Source: Ophiodon elongatus
Taxonomy: Eukaryota; Chordata; Actinopteri; Perciformes; Hexagrammidae
Direction of reading: 5' to 3'
NCBI GenBank assembly: GCA_016806645.1
Contig: JACSYO010001810.1
Location: 5,193,501 to 5,257,500 of the forward strand
DNA: 64,000 nt
A model generated the notes under the pieces. That model was not told the origin of the DNA and searched no databases. It saw only the letters and a program-made list of their open reading frames with translations. Of this stretch, positions 11,259-23,800 are shown one piece after another (within the stretch, counting starts at the first letter, position 1; each line of letters begins with the position of its first letter). Both the position numbers and the translations under genes were made by a program.

Positions 11259-14200
11259 GTGAGTTACATTCACTTTTATACAGCTCATTAGAATATGATA
11301 ATGTCTTTTTTTTTTAATAAAATAATTTAGGCCTTTTCATGTATTCAATGGTGGAATAAGTATTCAGATCCTTGACTTCAGTAAAAGTATAAATACCACA
11401 CTATATAAATACTCATTCAAATATTTCTTGAGTAAAATTGCAGAATTGGCAACGACATATATTTAAAGCTACAGTTGGTCACTAATAAAAATAACTATTT
11501 TTTTCACATTTGCTCAAACTGACACTATATGCTGACAGTAGTACATGAGACTGATAATCTGTGGAAAAAATGAGATTCCTGTGAGACCTTCACCTTTTGT
11601 TTAACCAATAGCTTAAACCTTCAAATTATTTAGGTTTAATTAAAATTATTAAATTGATCATAAGCAACAACTCCTGGAACCATTAAATGTTTGGCATGTT
11701 TGCTTAATAAACGACTTGAAATATTATCAAAATAGTTTAACAATTAATATTCTGTTAGTCCACTAATCAATTAATTGACCGATAATTGCAGCTTTACTTG
11801 TACTGTATATACTGTTGGGTAGTTTGATTTATAGCAAAGCATCATATAAGCTCTGTATATGTTTTGAGTGCAAACATTTTAATTTGTAAAGTAACTAGTA
11901 GGCCTGTCATGATAACTACTTTTGTTTGATAATAGTTGCAATAAACTATATTATTGTAATTTTAAGACCATTTTATGCCTCTGATATGATAATAAAATAG
12001 TATATTGATGCAAGTACATACTTCAAAGAGCGATTAACTTTTAATTGTTAAAGATATTAAGACTTTGGAATTGACATGGTCCTCACACATCTCCATCCTG
12101 GTGTAGAAAGCTCATAAACGGCTGTATTTCCTCAGGAAACTTAAGAAGGTAAAATTTCCTGCGCCAAGTTCTTGTCAACTTTTACTGAGGTGCAATAGAA
12201 AGAATCCTGACTGCAAACATTACAACCTGGCATGGGATGTGCACGGCACAGAACAGGAGGGCTCTATCGTTGGCACCCATCTTCTGAGCATCAGTGATAT
12301 TGGTGAGAAGAGGAGCCTGCGAAGAGCTGAGGGGATATTAAACAATGAAACCCACCCAGCCACAACCTGTTCACCCTGCTGCCGTCTGGAAAGAGATACA
12401 GAAGTATCAGCTGCCGAACCACCAGAGTTCAAAACAGCTTCTTTCCTCTGGCTGTGAGACTCCTTAATTCATCCTCCACCCTCCATATAAAAATATAAAA
12501 TATATATATTTTTGTTTTCTTTCCTATGTAGCAAATTGGGACTACAATCAAAATGTAGTTCCGCAACCCCGCCTCCGACGCTTTGTCCAGTTCTCTTTAC
12601 CCATCCTTGTGTAAAAAAATACAATATTTCCCTCTGTATATATAGAATATATCTAATATAGAAAATACTCAAGTAAAGTAAAATTACCTACAAACTGTAC
12701 TTAAATACAGTACTTGAGTAAATGTACTGAGTTGTTTTTTTTACCACTGTATGTGTTACATTTGTAACGACGCAGTAAAGATGTTAAAACTTTCGTCAAT
12801 GTTCCAGCTGGGATAATTGACTGTCCCATCAAGCTGTTTTTCACCCTCGACACCTCGGAGACCATCGCCTTACAGGAGTCCCCACCTGGGAGCCTGGTGA
12901 AAAAGGTTATGGAGTTCACCAAGATTTTTGCCCAGAGGCTGGCTGACGAGGAGTACAGGGGCCAGATCCAGATCTCCTGGTCCATAGGAGGCCTGAACTT
13001 CTCCGAGTCGCAGCACATCTTCAGTCCGTTCACAACCAAGGAGAACTTCATCAGGAACCTCAATGGGATTATATACGAAGGCAAAGGCACCCACACCGAC
13101 TGCGCCCTCGAAAGAATGACTCACCACATGACCCACCACTACTCGGGGACGAAGGCCGTCCTCTTCTCTGTGGTCATCACTGACGGGCATGTGACAGCAG
13201 ATCGATGTGGAGGGATAAAGGCAATGGCAGAGAGGGCCCGGGAGAAAGGGATCCAAATATTCTCAGTGGCAGCGTCAAGGAACATCGATGAATTAGGAAT
13301 GAAGGAGATAACCGGCGCTCTCCCTGAAGTGTACCGTGATGACTACATTGTTGTGGAGATTGTTGATGGGAAACCAGAAATAAAGACAGAATCCATCGAT
13401 CGTATCATAAAAATTATGGTGATGCTTATATTCTAATTCAGATTTAACTTACAGTATCATTATGAGGCACTTTTCACTTACTGTTGTTTTTTATTTGCAG
13501 AAACATCAAGCCTATTTACAGGTAAGGAGGAATTAACAATTACTATATCTATGTTATTTGATCTGACATGTTTTCATGTGTTACTACAATTAATATGGTT
13601 TTCTTGTCATGTTTCATCATGTAGTGTTATAAAATAAAATGCTTTGAGAATCCTGGGCTCGATGGACCAACAGGGCCTCGAGGTCTAAAAGTGAGTAGCA
13701 AAAGACAAAATCAAAAATATGCTTATTATGTATATTTCTACTTGTACCAAATACATTTCTGTTCTCTCTACTTATTTCTAGGGTATGAAAGGAGACCAAG
13801 GTCATACTGGGCCAAAAGGACAAAGTGGTCGACGGGTACGTCTAAGATAACAACGTTATTACACTTTAAAAGTCTGTAAAAATATATATATATTGTATCA
13901 TTTTAATGATGAGTATGATTTATTATATTACAGGGAGATCCTGGCATAGAAGGTCCAATCGGACAACCCGGTCCGAAGGTTTGCTGAGGCCCACTGATTG
14001 ATGATCTTGTGTGCTACACATTCATATTTAACTAATTTGTCGTCCTTTATCTCAGTAACGTGTGCTTCTGTGCTCTGATATAGGGAGGGATTGGTTTGAA
14101 AGGTGACGCGGTGAGAGAAATCTTTATACCCTTGCTTTTCTGTTCCATCCATCAAATTTATTGAAATTCTGTCAAATTGATGGCTATTCTTTATCTCATC

Positions 14201-17200
14201 AGGGTGACATCGGAGCAAGTGGAGCAAAGGTAAAAATAAGAGTTTTAATGTTTGCTTACACGTATTTTATATTTTATATCCTACTACATCCGACACCGTC
14301 AATGTTTGTTTACTGTAGTGAATTTTTCTGTCTTCACTGACGTTCGAATAACCAGGGTGTGGCAGGAGCAGGTGGCAGGAATGGAACTGACGGTCAAAAG
14401 GTGAGTCTTCATACGACAAAGTAACATGTACAGTATACAGTGACTCTTAATCTGTTCAGCACACTGATATGATATCATTGTCTCTGGGAAATCTTCAGGG
14501 TAAAATCGGCCGAATTGGAGCTCCTGGTTGCAAAGGTGATTCAGGTGACAAGGTAAGTCTAGTAGTTATATTAAATATTTTTTTTACATGTTGCTCTCAA
14601 GGTGCTAGTGTTGACATGTTAAGTGTTTTGACTGAGGTGAGAAAGTTTATCTCTGGTAAGATCATTAGTGGGTCCAGTGCTGTTCTAACTGTCTTATTTA
14701 ATCATATTTATTGGATGAAATGATTCACGTGGCTGGTTCATTTTACAATCCATCAGCCATAGATCTATAATAAGTATTAGTTTACTGGTTTATTGAACTA
14801 CTGGATATTTCTGTTGTTTTGTCTCTGAAAGGGACCAGATGGTTACCATGGAGATGTTGGTGACACTGGGCCACATGGTGACAACGGAGGACAGGTCTGT
14901 GTTAAATCAAAACTCAAACTAAGTCTAAAAGACTACAGCCATGCTCATTTAAAAATGTTATGGGCCCAGTAGACTTTCAGACATCTCAAATGTGCATTTG
15001 ATAATGTAATTTGTTTGTTTAGGGAGACCCAGGCCTCTATGGAAAGCCTGGTCGCCCTGGCCTTCAGGGTGACCAAGGACCAAAGGTAAACTTTAATTTA
15101 AACACAATAGAAAACATTGTCAGAAAATGAAGATTATCCTTTGCTGAAAAACAAAATCAAAAATCTTTGTTCATTAGGGTGAAGGAGGAAATCCTGGAAA
15201 TCCAGGGCCACCGGGACAAAAGGGTCCTCTGGTACACAACCACATTTATTTTCATTATAATTACTTCTGCTATATATTACTGTGATTAAGTTATGAAGCT
15301 GACTCAATTCTATTAACTCTTGCAGGGGCGTTCTGGCTCACCTGGAAAAAGAGGCGAAGGGGTATCTCAAACACTTTTATTTCAAAGAAATGTTATAATT
15401 TTGAGACAAATTGCCATAGTTTGTTATAAATGATCATTAAATAAACATCAACAGGGAAGGAGAGGAGCCTCTGGAACAAAGGGAGGACACGGTCCTGACG
15501 GAATAAAAGGAGTGAAGGTAAGTTCAGTGCTCAGCGGAAGCTTTTTAAAGACCAATCTGGCAAAGCTGCAGAAAATAGAGTTCTACAGAGATATGACTCA
15601 ACTTGGTGTAATGTGTGAAACACGATGGAAAAGAGAGCTGCTGAGAATCTGAGAGCCAAATAATGACTTATTGTGAAATGCTAACAAATCGCAGTGGACT
15701 CTGTTGACCTTAGAAGAGAATTTAACGGCATGAAAGAGATGAGTCCCATGAGTTTCAAATCCCTCTGCGGGGATTTAATCTTCCAGAGAAAGATCAGAAA
15801 CACTTCCTTGCCCGACCTGATTTAGCTATGCGTTGCTATTGGGCATTTTGTAATCAGATTCTCTGGATAATTATGCCCATTTTCCACTGAAATAGAATTA
15901 TTGCCTTACTGTTGTGTTTTGTATACATTAGTTGATGATTAATGGTGTGATGCAAATCCTGACACACTCATTTATTTTCCAGGGAGAACTAGGGCCAGAG
16001 GGAGGCAGAGGCCGGCCCGGAGAATATGGACTCAAGGGCGCAAAGGTGAGGGGATCATTCTGTGGGTGGATTTTGGCAGAGGGCTGACTAAGCAGCTTCC
16101 TAAGAACTCAGCAAGTCGTCTTTAGATCCGCCTTCATGTACTGGGTCTGCTGCCAAGATAGCCAGAGCGGAGCTTGTTTTTGTAAACACATCTTCCAGGG
16201 AAATTCTATTGCAAAAGAAAGCTATTTTTTTTTAGTTGTTCAGTACTGCGCATTGCCAAATTCCCATCAGCCTGAATAACTCTGTGTATGTGGGCTGGAG
16301 TGAAGGTCGTGTCCAGTAATGATGTTTTCCCTCTTCTCTTCCAGGGAGACCAAGGACTACCGGGATCGAGGGGTCGGCCAGGAGAAACAGGGGGCCCCGG
16401 AGGAAATGTGTGTCGTTAATAATATCTTAAAACTTCTCATTGTCGGCTTGTGTTATAAGTGTATTCTTCACAAAAATGTTTGTGTTGATGATTAAACTTT
16501 TATTGAGTTTCTTCTGTGGTTGCAGGGCAGCTTGGGAAATTCTGGGGATCCTGGACCAAGGGGAGACTCTGGGCCACATGGACCAAAAGTGGGTACAAAA
16601 TGTCTGTTCATCACTTTCATCATATAAAATGTGCTAACATGTTGTGAGTGATTTTTTCTTTTCTTATAAAGGGTGACAATGGAAGACCAGGATTCAACTA
16701 TCCTGGACCGAGAGGATCCACTGTACGGGTTTCTGTTTACCTCACAAAAGTCCTGCATACCGTATGTTGCATACTAGAGTCTAAAGTAACTCTGCTCTTT
16801 CCAGGGAGACAGAGGGGATCCAGGTAGAAGAGGACCCAGGGGGGGCAGAGGTGAATGTGGTGCCAAAGGAAAAGCTGGAGATAGGGGAATAACAGGAGAG
16901 TCTGTAAGTTAAATAACAAAATGTTTGAAGTGCAAGAGGGTTTTAGTCCAAACAACCTGTGTTTAGACCAGTGATTGTAGATTAACAGAACACCAATTGA
17001 TGTATGCTGTGTTTGCTGCTCAGCCTCAAATATTTCATATATATATATATACACACAGTATATAGCTCTTAATCATTCTGTAATTTGCATGAAATGACCA
17101 TTTAGACTGCATTTACATCACTTTGCCCTATTCTGGAGTGAGAAAAGACAGCATATAGAGTAGCATGAGTTTGGATGAAGAACAAGGCTGTTAAGTAACT

Positions 17201-17660
17201 AGGTATTGCACCAGGTGCTGTTTCTCATTTGGACACACATCAACAGTCCCAATAGATCATGTGACACCAGCTAGAACGGAGAGGTGTGATGTTTCTTGTG
17301 GTCACATATGTAAATCACCATCAATACTTAATATTCATGTAGTTGCACAGTTTAATATGTTTTGTTGAATCATTCATAGCACCTATGTAGTGCTGAGTTC
17401 TTAAGAAACGGCTTGAAAAACCACACATTGAAAGAAAATTGTTAGATGCAGACATCAATAACAAAATTATTAAGAAAACAATCTTGTGCCGAAACACTTC
17501 CACTGAAAAACATTTTCTCTGCAGGGAGAAGACGGTCAGCCAGGTGAGCCAGGAACAAGAGGACACAAAGGAAATCCTGGATCTGATGTAAGCAACAGCT
17601 CAACCACTCAGATAATGACTTGGACATGCATGCAAATTTGAGATCCAATTGCATTGCTCT

Positions 17661-17736
<76 letters not shown>

Positions 17737-20233
17737 GGCGATCCAGGACCAGTGGGCGATCCTGGACTCAATGTGAGTCAACTTCATAAAGCAGTACAGT
17801 TTTGAAAATACTACATCGCAATTACATTTCCTTGGTTGTATCGCTTCTAACATGCACACCTGTCACTGCAGGACTGTGATGTCATGACTTACATCAGGGA
17901 GACGTGTGGTTGTTGTGGTAAATATCACCGATCAAACAGCTTCATCGTTTGGTATCGTTCAACATACTGATCCAGTTCTTGTTCTTTGTCTCAGACTGTG
18001 AGAAGCAGTGTGGAGCTCTGGACATTGTATTTGTAATTGATAGCTCAGAGAGTGTTGGGCTGACGAACTTCACCCTGGAAAAGAACTTTGTTATCAACAC
18101 CATCAACCGGTTGGGATCTATGGCCAGCGACCCTTCGTCATCAACCGGTACAGTCAAAACACAGCCCAGACATCCCCGCTAATCTTTCTGCAGACACAGT
18201 TTCAAGTGACATGAAGTAGAGGTTGCCATAAGAGATTAGCCATTTCCAAAGAGTGAATCACTTAATCCACCACTGAATATACAGTTAAGAGCCAAAGTAT
18301 GTAGACGGGACCCCACTACACGGATCATTAATCCTGTGACTGTGCAGTAACAACTAAGTACAGATTTTCAGCATTGCATATTTTCAGCCATCTTAAGTGT
18401 AACCAGTTCATATTTCAACGTCCTAGTTTCTCATTCAAACTAATGTGAACATTATCACAAGTCAAAACATCAGCAATGTTTTTGTTTTGTTTCTGTTAAT
18501 TGCTGAAAACACATTCATGAATAAGGTTGGCAATATAAAATGTCTTACTTTCAACATATCCAATGTAAAGACCAACACCTACAATTAATTTATGATACAG
18601 AAAAGTATTTTCCGTGCAGCCCAAGCATGATATAGCTTATTTGTCTGTGTGGTCCACGTCCATGCCTCAAAACGACGAAATACACGTAAATGATGCCTGG
18701 ACACAAACAGCATCCTACTGCCGTTTAAAAAGACTCACAACAGCATCATGTTTGTATTAATACGTGAATGAAAGTAGTCACTGACAAATGTACAATTTAC
18801 ACTAATCATTAATTTGTGACCCATTTCTTTTAGGTTAAAGCTTTTATGTTTTGAGAAACAGACAAAATGACATTTTTGGTTTGGGGATTTCTTTTTACAG
18901 GAGTGACTTATAGAGTAAGGCCAGCCTCATCTGCACTACTTGACATGTCTACCTCTTCCAGGCACAAGAGTCGGAGTTGTTCAATTCAGTCACAACGGGA
19001 CCTTTGAGGCCATTCGGCTCAATGACCCAAACGTCAACTCCATGTCTGCCTTTAAAACGGCAGTGAAGAAGCTACAGTGGATAGCCGGGGGCACCTTCAC
19101 ACCCTCAGCTCTCAAGTTTGCCTACGATCACCTCATCAGGGACGGCAAGAGAGCCCAAGCCAAAGTATCCGTGGTGGTGATCACAGACGGTCGCTTTGAC
19201 CCACGTGATAATGAGGATTTGCTCCAGTACCTTTGCGACAACGATGTGGTGGTGAATGCCATCGGGGTTGGCGATATGTTTGAAAAGGAACAGGACAGCG
19301 AGATCCTGGGGTCGATCGCGTGCAACAACAAGGACCGCGTCACTGGGATGAAGCGTTACGTTGACTTGGTGGCCGACGACTTCATAAGGACGATGGAGAC
19401 TGTTCTCTGTCCCGGTGAGCCTGTACCGGTAGTACACACACAGTAGGATGACAGTACTGGTCCTTCTGACCAGCTCTCTAACTTATGTCCATTTAATTTC
19501 CCTTCCAGAACCTGTGATTGTGTGCCCTGATCTCCCCTGTAAAAGTGGTAGGTGTTGTTCACGGCTAAGTGATCTGTTCAATGGTATAATGGAGTGCAGC
19601 TCAGTGATTGATTTGATTCCCTTCATTACAGAGCCTGATGTAGCTCCATGTGTCCAGCGGCCGGTGGACTTGGTATTTCTGCTAGATGGCTCGGAGCGCC
19701 TTGGAATGGAGAACTTCCGGCACGTCCGTGAATTTGTGCATAAGGTGGCAGACAGACTGGGACTGGCCGACAGCGAGACTGATCATATGCGAGCCCGCTT
19801 GGCATTGATAGAATTTGGCAAGGAGAATGAGAACCACATGGCTTTTTCTCTCACACACAACCCTGCTGTCATCGCCGACGGCATAGCACACTTGCCTTAT
19901 TTCGATTCTTCTTCAAGCGTAGGGCCCGCCATCATACATACCATCGACAACATCTTAGGTAAAGCAAATACTCGCAAGACGAGAAGCAACGCAGAGGTTT
20001 CGTTCGTCTTCATCACAGACGGCGTCACTGACGGCAAATACCTGGACGAGGCTGTGAGTGCCATGCGCAGGGCACAGGTCGTTTCCACGGTGATAGCCAC
20101 AAGAAGTGACGTTGACCAAAAAGTCCTAATGAAGCTGGCCATGGACGACAAGGACGCCATCTTCAAAGTAAAAGACCTTTCTGATCTGACCCTGTCCAGA
20201 TTGTTTGACCGTTTTATCCAGTGGGTATGTTAA
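11099..20233 (+). CDS. col6a2: collagen type VI alpha-2 chain, complete coding region in 27 exons
   Basis: Encodes the alpha-2(VI) chain of microfibrillar collagen VI in the extracellular matrix. Exons: 11099-11252 (or -11258), 12808-13418, 13501-13521, 13625-13690, 13782-13835, 13934-13978, 14084-14110, 14203-14229, 14356-14400, 14499-14552, 14832-14894, 15023-15085, 15178-15231, 15326-15361, 15455-15517, 15983-16045, 16345-16407, 16526-16588, 16672-16722, 16805-16903, 17525-17587, 17737-17772, 17872-17917, 17995-18147, 18962-19414, 19509-19547, 19632-20233. These give 1037 (or 1039) residues, against about 1019 in human. Domain order is signal peptide, linker, VWA N1, 335-residue Gly-X-Y helix, VWA C1, VWA C2. 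Alpha-2 rather than alpha-1 is shown by DCDVMTYIRETCGCC, EKNFVINTINRLG and the end DRFIQWVC. Helix exons are multiples of nine bases except the 51-bp exon with the FNYPGPRG interruption, a known alpha-2 feature. The first coding donor is ambiguous; both choices keep phase. Several fish carry more than one col6a2 copy, so paralogy is open. Confidence 0.93.
11346..12751 (+). mobile_element. composite repeat: AGTGGTGG-related element interrupted by a LINE fragment
   Basis: The left end resembles the common fish motif with ggaataagtattcagatcc at 11351-11371. The right end, aaatacagtacttgagtaaatgtactgagtt at about 12708-12738, ends in taccactgta. An L2-like LINE piece at 12060-12480 sits between them. 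The two ends may be one insertion split by the LINE, or two neighbouring copies. The block fills most of the intron between the first coding exon and the N-terminal VWA exon of col6a2. Confidence 0.45.
12060..12480 (+). mobile_element. L2-like LINE, 3' end of the reverse transcriptase ORF (degenerate)
   Basis: Frameshifted translation on the plus strand gives family phrases: LYFLRKLKK, then WHGMCTAQNRRAL, and a cysteine/basic tail ending near SFLWL. These match the C-terminus of teleost L2/CR1-type LINE ORF2. Only about 420 bp remain, with several frame breaks, so it is a dead 5'-truncated copy. Confidence 0.55.
12808..13418 (+). other. col6a2: col6a2 N-terminal VWA domain exon
   Basis: One exon encodes the whole N1 von Willebrand A domain. 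It opens at GIIDCPIKLFFTLDTSET, where D-x-S-x-S of the MIDAS becomes DTSET, and includes GTHTDCALERM and VVITDGHVT. It ends at IDRIIKIM. The family uses this domain in assembly and matrix interactions. Confidence 0.9.
13625..17772 (+). other. col6a2: col6a2 triple-helical region (19 exons)
   Basis: Gly-X-Y repeats start inside exon 13625-13690 (after KCFENP) and end with GDPGLN at 17772. The total is 335 residues, equal to the human alpha-2 helix. A conserved helix cysteine is in GAPGCKGDSG (exon 14499-14552), which the family uses in antiparallel dimer formation. RGD triplets occur in GPRGDSG (16526-16588) and GDRGDPG (16805-16903). An additional cysteine appears in GRGECGAKG (16805-16903). 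Confidence 0.9.
17666..17733 (+). repeat. (GT)n microsatellite at a col6a2 3' splice site
   Basis: About 34 uninterrupted GT units run directly into the acceptor gcag at 17733-17736 of the 36-bp helix exon 17737-17772. The repeat therefore takes the place of most of the polypyrimidine tract, after only a short ctcttttt stretch. Confidence 0.95.
17995..19414 (+). other. col6a2: col6a2 C1 VWA domain (two exons)
   Basis: Exons 17995-18147 and 18962-19414 encode CGALDIVFVIDSSESVG (MIDAS DSSES), then RVGVVQFSHNGTFEAI, WIAGGTFTPSALKFAYD and VVVITDGRFDPRD. The 814-bp intron between them holds a teleost interspersed repeat. Confidence 0.9.
19632..20233 (+). other. col6a2: col6a2 C2 VWA domain, last exon
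   Basis: The last exon encodes CVQRPVDLVFLLDGSERLG through SFVFITDGVTDG to DRFIQWVC and TAA at 20231-20233. The preceding 84-bp intron (19548-19631) has no stop in frame, so an open frame runs through it, but good splice sites flank it and the spliced protein aligns with human alpha-2. Confidence 0.9.
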
Positions 20234-20433
20234 AGAAAGACCACATGGACGTGGACATCATACTGTTAATCTAGCATTTTAAACATCAGATACTGGTTTA
20301 CTAAGATTGCACTTTACAATTTGCAAATGACACGACGACATTGTGCTTTACTACATTTGTCAGGAAAACTGTATTTATCTGCAATGTTTTGTTATACAAA
20401 TCAAAGTACAAGTCGAGCATTAAGCTTTAAGGT

Positions 20434-20439
20434 AATAAA
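20434..20439 (+). terminator. polyadenylation signal for col6a2
   Basis: AATAAA lies 200 bases after the col6a2 stop and about 400 bases before the stop codon of the convergent xrcc5 gene. Confidence 0.5.
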
Positions 20440-20841
20440 CCTGCCATTTCTCAGACAAGTCAGTGATGTCATGTGTAAAATCACAAAGAATTTGTCATAC
20501 ACATGTATTTTAAGATTTAAAGCACTCACTTCCAACATTACTGAAAATTCCCATGGAATAAGAACAGGATACTTTTTCAAATAATTTTGACATTTAAAAG
20601 ACAAAACACATCCAAAGCCCTCAAACAAAGTCTTTCATACAGTACAGGTACAAACATTAGCTAAATCATACATTGTTCTACGCAGTATGTATGCAGTTAC
20701 TCAGTGTTAAAAGTGTCATGGGTCAGAAAGTGGGAGGCAGAACAATGGACGGCTGAATTAGTTTGGTCTGGTGGAGCTGAATGATTGGATTCTTCTTGTT
20801 TCCCTGCATGTCCACCGCAGATGCTCCCCTTGCTTCCACCG

Positions 20842-23800
20842 TTACATCATGTCCAGCTGCATAGGAAGAGAGACAAAAAAAGTTGTAAGAATGGAGCGTT
20901 TATATGAAAAGGTCTCAATAGGCCGTCCTAAAAATACAGGAAATGGTCTGAACACGAGTTTTGGAAACTTCAGTTAAATATTTAAAAGCTGAAAAGGTCT
21001 GAATAAAAGAAATCACACTTGCCAAGTCATCAACATCTCCAGTATCTTCAACTGGTGGTGCAGCCGCCTCCTCCTCCTCCTCTTTCTTCTCCTCAGAAAC
21101 CAGAAACTGAGGACAAAATATGCTTCAGTCAGTAAAAGTACATTCTAAAGATCACCTTCATTTCCAATATGTAAAACATTCACTGTTTCCTGAACAGCTC
21201 ACAGTGGTCTAAATAGCGGCGTCACCTGATTAGCATCGGTTTTGGATACAGTGCTTTCTTCAACCTCGTCCTTGCTGATCAGAGTTACGGCATCTGTCAA
21301 TCAAACAGCAAGAAATAAAAATGCCTTTTGGCAAACTTGTGATTCAGGCTGCGGCGCATTTATCAGCTCCCACTTTTGCATTATTTACTTATTTTTTGCA
21401 CCGAGGAAATGATGTGGAAATTCTCATCTCAAGGGAGAAATGATTTAGAGAAATCCTGCAGCCACGAGTAAAGAGGCTTATCATACCTTGAGCAAGCAGG
21501 TCCCAGAAGACCTCCAGCCCTCTGTTTGGGATGCTTCTTTTCAGAGACTGAAGGTAGCCATTGTACAGATTGGCTTCCCCCACCTGAATGACGAAAAATA
21601 TGAAACATTGAAAATCCGTTTATGAGTCTCCTAAAAGCAAACTCCTACGTACAGACACATAAGCGTATACTCACACAAGAACTGGCCTTGGCTCAAGTCG
21701 CGAGAAATTAAACAGACTCATTGTAATCTTCTCAAATTGACTCATAATCTCCGTAGCAAAACCAAAAAACTATGCGTTCTGATAATGTCACAGACTTCTG
21801 GAACAGAAACCACCACCACCATCATGCATTTGCCTAAATGAAAGATAGTTAATGTTTATTTACCTTAACAGACTGCTCTCTAAAAGCCTGGATACAGGTG
21901 ATGCTTTTCATGTAGTACGGTGTGGTCTTGTTGCTAAGCAACTGCTCTATCCTGCGAGTCAGTTGCTGACAGACTGGGAAGGACACGGGGGTCACCACAA
22001 CCAAACAAAGAGAAACACAATTTACAGGGGCTGAACATGAGTCATGATGTTCTATAATACAAATAGAAGAACTAAGCATCTCACCCTCTCCGAATGCAAG
22101 ACTCTTCTTCTTGATCAGAGTCCGGAAGTCTCTGGCTGGATCCACGCTTCCCACCTGGTTAGGAGTTTAAAATTTGTGAGAAAATTAAGTACTTTATTTG
22201 GAATAGCTGATTTTTATAGGAAGTGGTTCTCTCTCTAGGATTATTATGCAATCCATCTCCCCTGATTCTCACCGAAGTAACAGAGCCTTCGGTAATGTCA
22301 GCCAGGTTATAATCCTCCTCCTCTTCGTCTCCTTTTGCCATCTTGGCATCTGGCTCCTCAGCGCTGTAAATGGCAAAGAGGTCACTTACGATACCAAAAA
22401 CTTGTTTATTAAATCAGTAAAAAAAACACTATTAGAAGATAATAATAAAAAATGTAATCACTTTGCAAATTATTTTACACACAATCTTCTACATAAATGT
22501 TTGTGACATACGTGACAAACAGTCCCGTCTGTAATGTTCAAAGACCAACCACCACACTGAATCAAACTTACTCGTTGCCAAAAATCTGTGCACTTGTCTT
22601 CAGCTTCTTTTTCTTCTCCACTTCTGTGAGAGGAAACTTCCTCTTCACCTCCTCGAGTGGACCCTGGCAACGTTCAGTAATGACATCAGGGCATTCAAGA
22701 GCCGCCTTCAGCCACGGCTCCATGGGGGGGAGAGGGGTGCCGGGGCTCACTGCCCGGTGATGCAGACACTGAAAGAAAGGTTGTGTGAGACAGACAGTGA
22801 CTAAGGAAGAAGCAATCCTGGTTGAACATGAACAGCCTCTAGCTGGTAAAGCTCTAGTCAGATAGATTATTTAAAATTTGATTTTGGTGACATTAAAAAA
22901 AGGACACCCCCATCGCCTTAAAACCTTTAGTATCTGCCTCAACTCAGAATAAGTAAGTAATGGAAGTACTGTATCTCTCAAATACAAACTGCAGTACCTG
23001 GAAGTGTCTCTGAAAAGCAGGGTTGGGAATGTTGTGGACCTTGAACATGTCCTTTTGGTCTCCATTATCATCCTCTTCTAACATCATGGAGTCAATGAGA
23101 GAGTCCACAGCAGCCAGCTGAGTGTCTAGAGGAACCACATAACACACAAAAGTCCAGTCGTGCATCTCTTAGTGAGGCCTTCTCATTGATTTTTCTCTTT
23201 GAAGAATACACAGTGTTGGTGACATTAGTTCAGAACTTGTGCCACATATTAACTGGTTATAAACTGCAAATGTACGATGTTTTGTACCTGACGGAGTGAA
23301 CCTTTTGTTGTTTTCAAGAGAAGGAAATGTAAACTGCCTGAGGTCTTCCATGAAGGGCAGCTGGACGTAGATCAGACACTATTGAGGGTGAGAGACAGAT
23401 CATTAACTCGGTGCTACTTGACACAAATACAGTTAAAAAGGTCCAGTGTGTCGGATTTAGGGGGATCTAATAGCAGAAATGGAATATATATTCAGTCTTG
23501 GAAAGGGAGCGCGTAGGCGTATTCAGTTGGTTGCAATCCGCAACTACACAGACAGATGCCGCTACACCCTACACACTGGCCCTTTAATAAACTGCATGTT
23601 TAGTAGTCTGATCTCACCTCATAGTTCCTCTTGATGCAGGGGAAGGCTGCTCCCACTTGAGGGTTGCTGCGCCGGTCGTAGGCGTAACGTACAATGGCCG
23701 CCATTTTGAGTTCATCCAACGCTCGGATGAGAGCGGACAGCGCAACTCCTGCATGCTGCTCAGGCAGAACAGCAGAGACAGAAACGGGTCAGTATCAACG

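Noticed and set aside
17442..17859. Open frames with His-Thr or Cys-Val runs near 17.7 kb
   Set aside because: They translate the GT microsatellite; only the 36-base collagen exon at 17737-17772 is real.
19448..20233. Separate 261-residue VWA protein starting at 19448
   Set aside because: It is the last col6a2 exons read through the stop-free 84-base intron; good splice sites at 19509, 19547 and 19632 restore the family protein.
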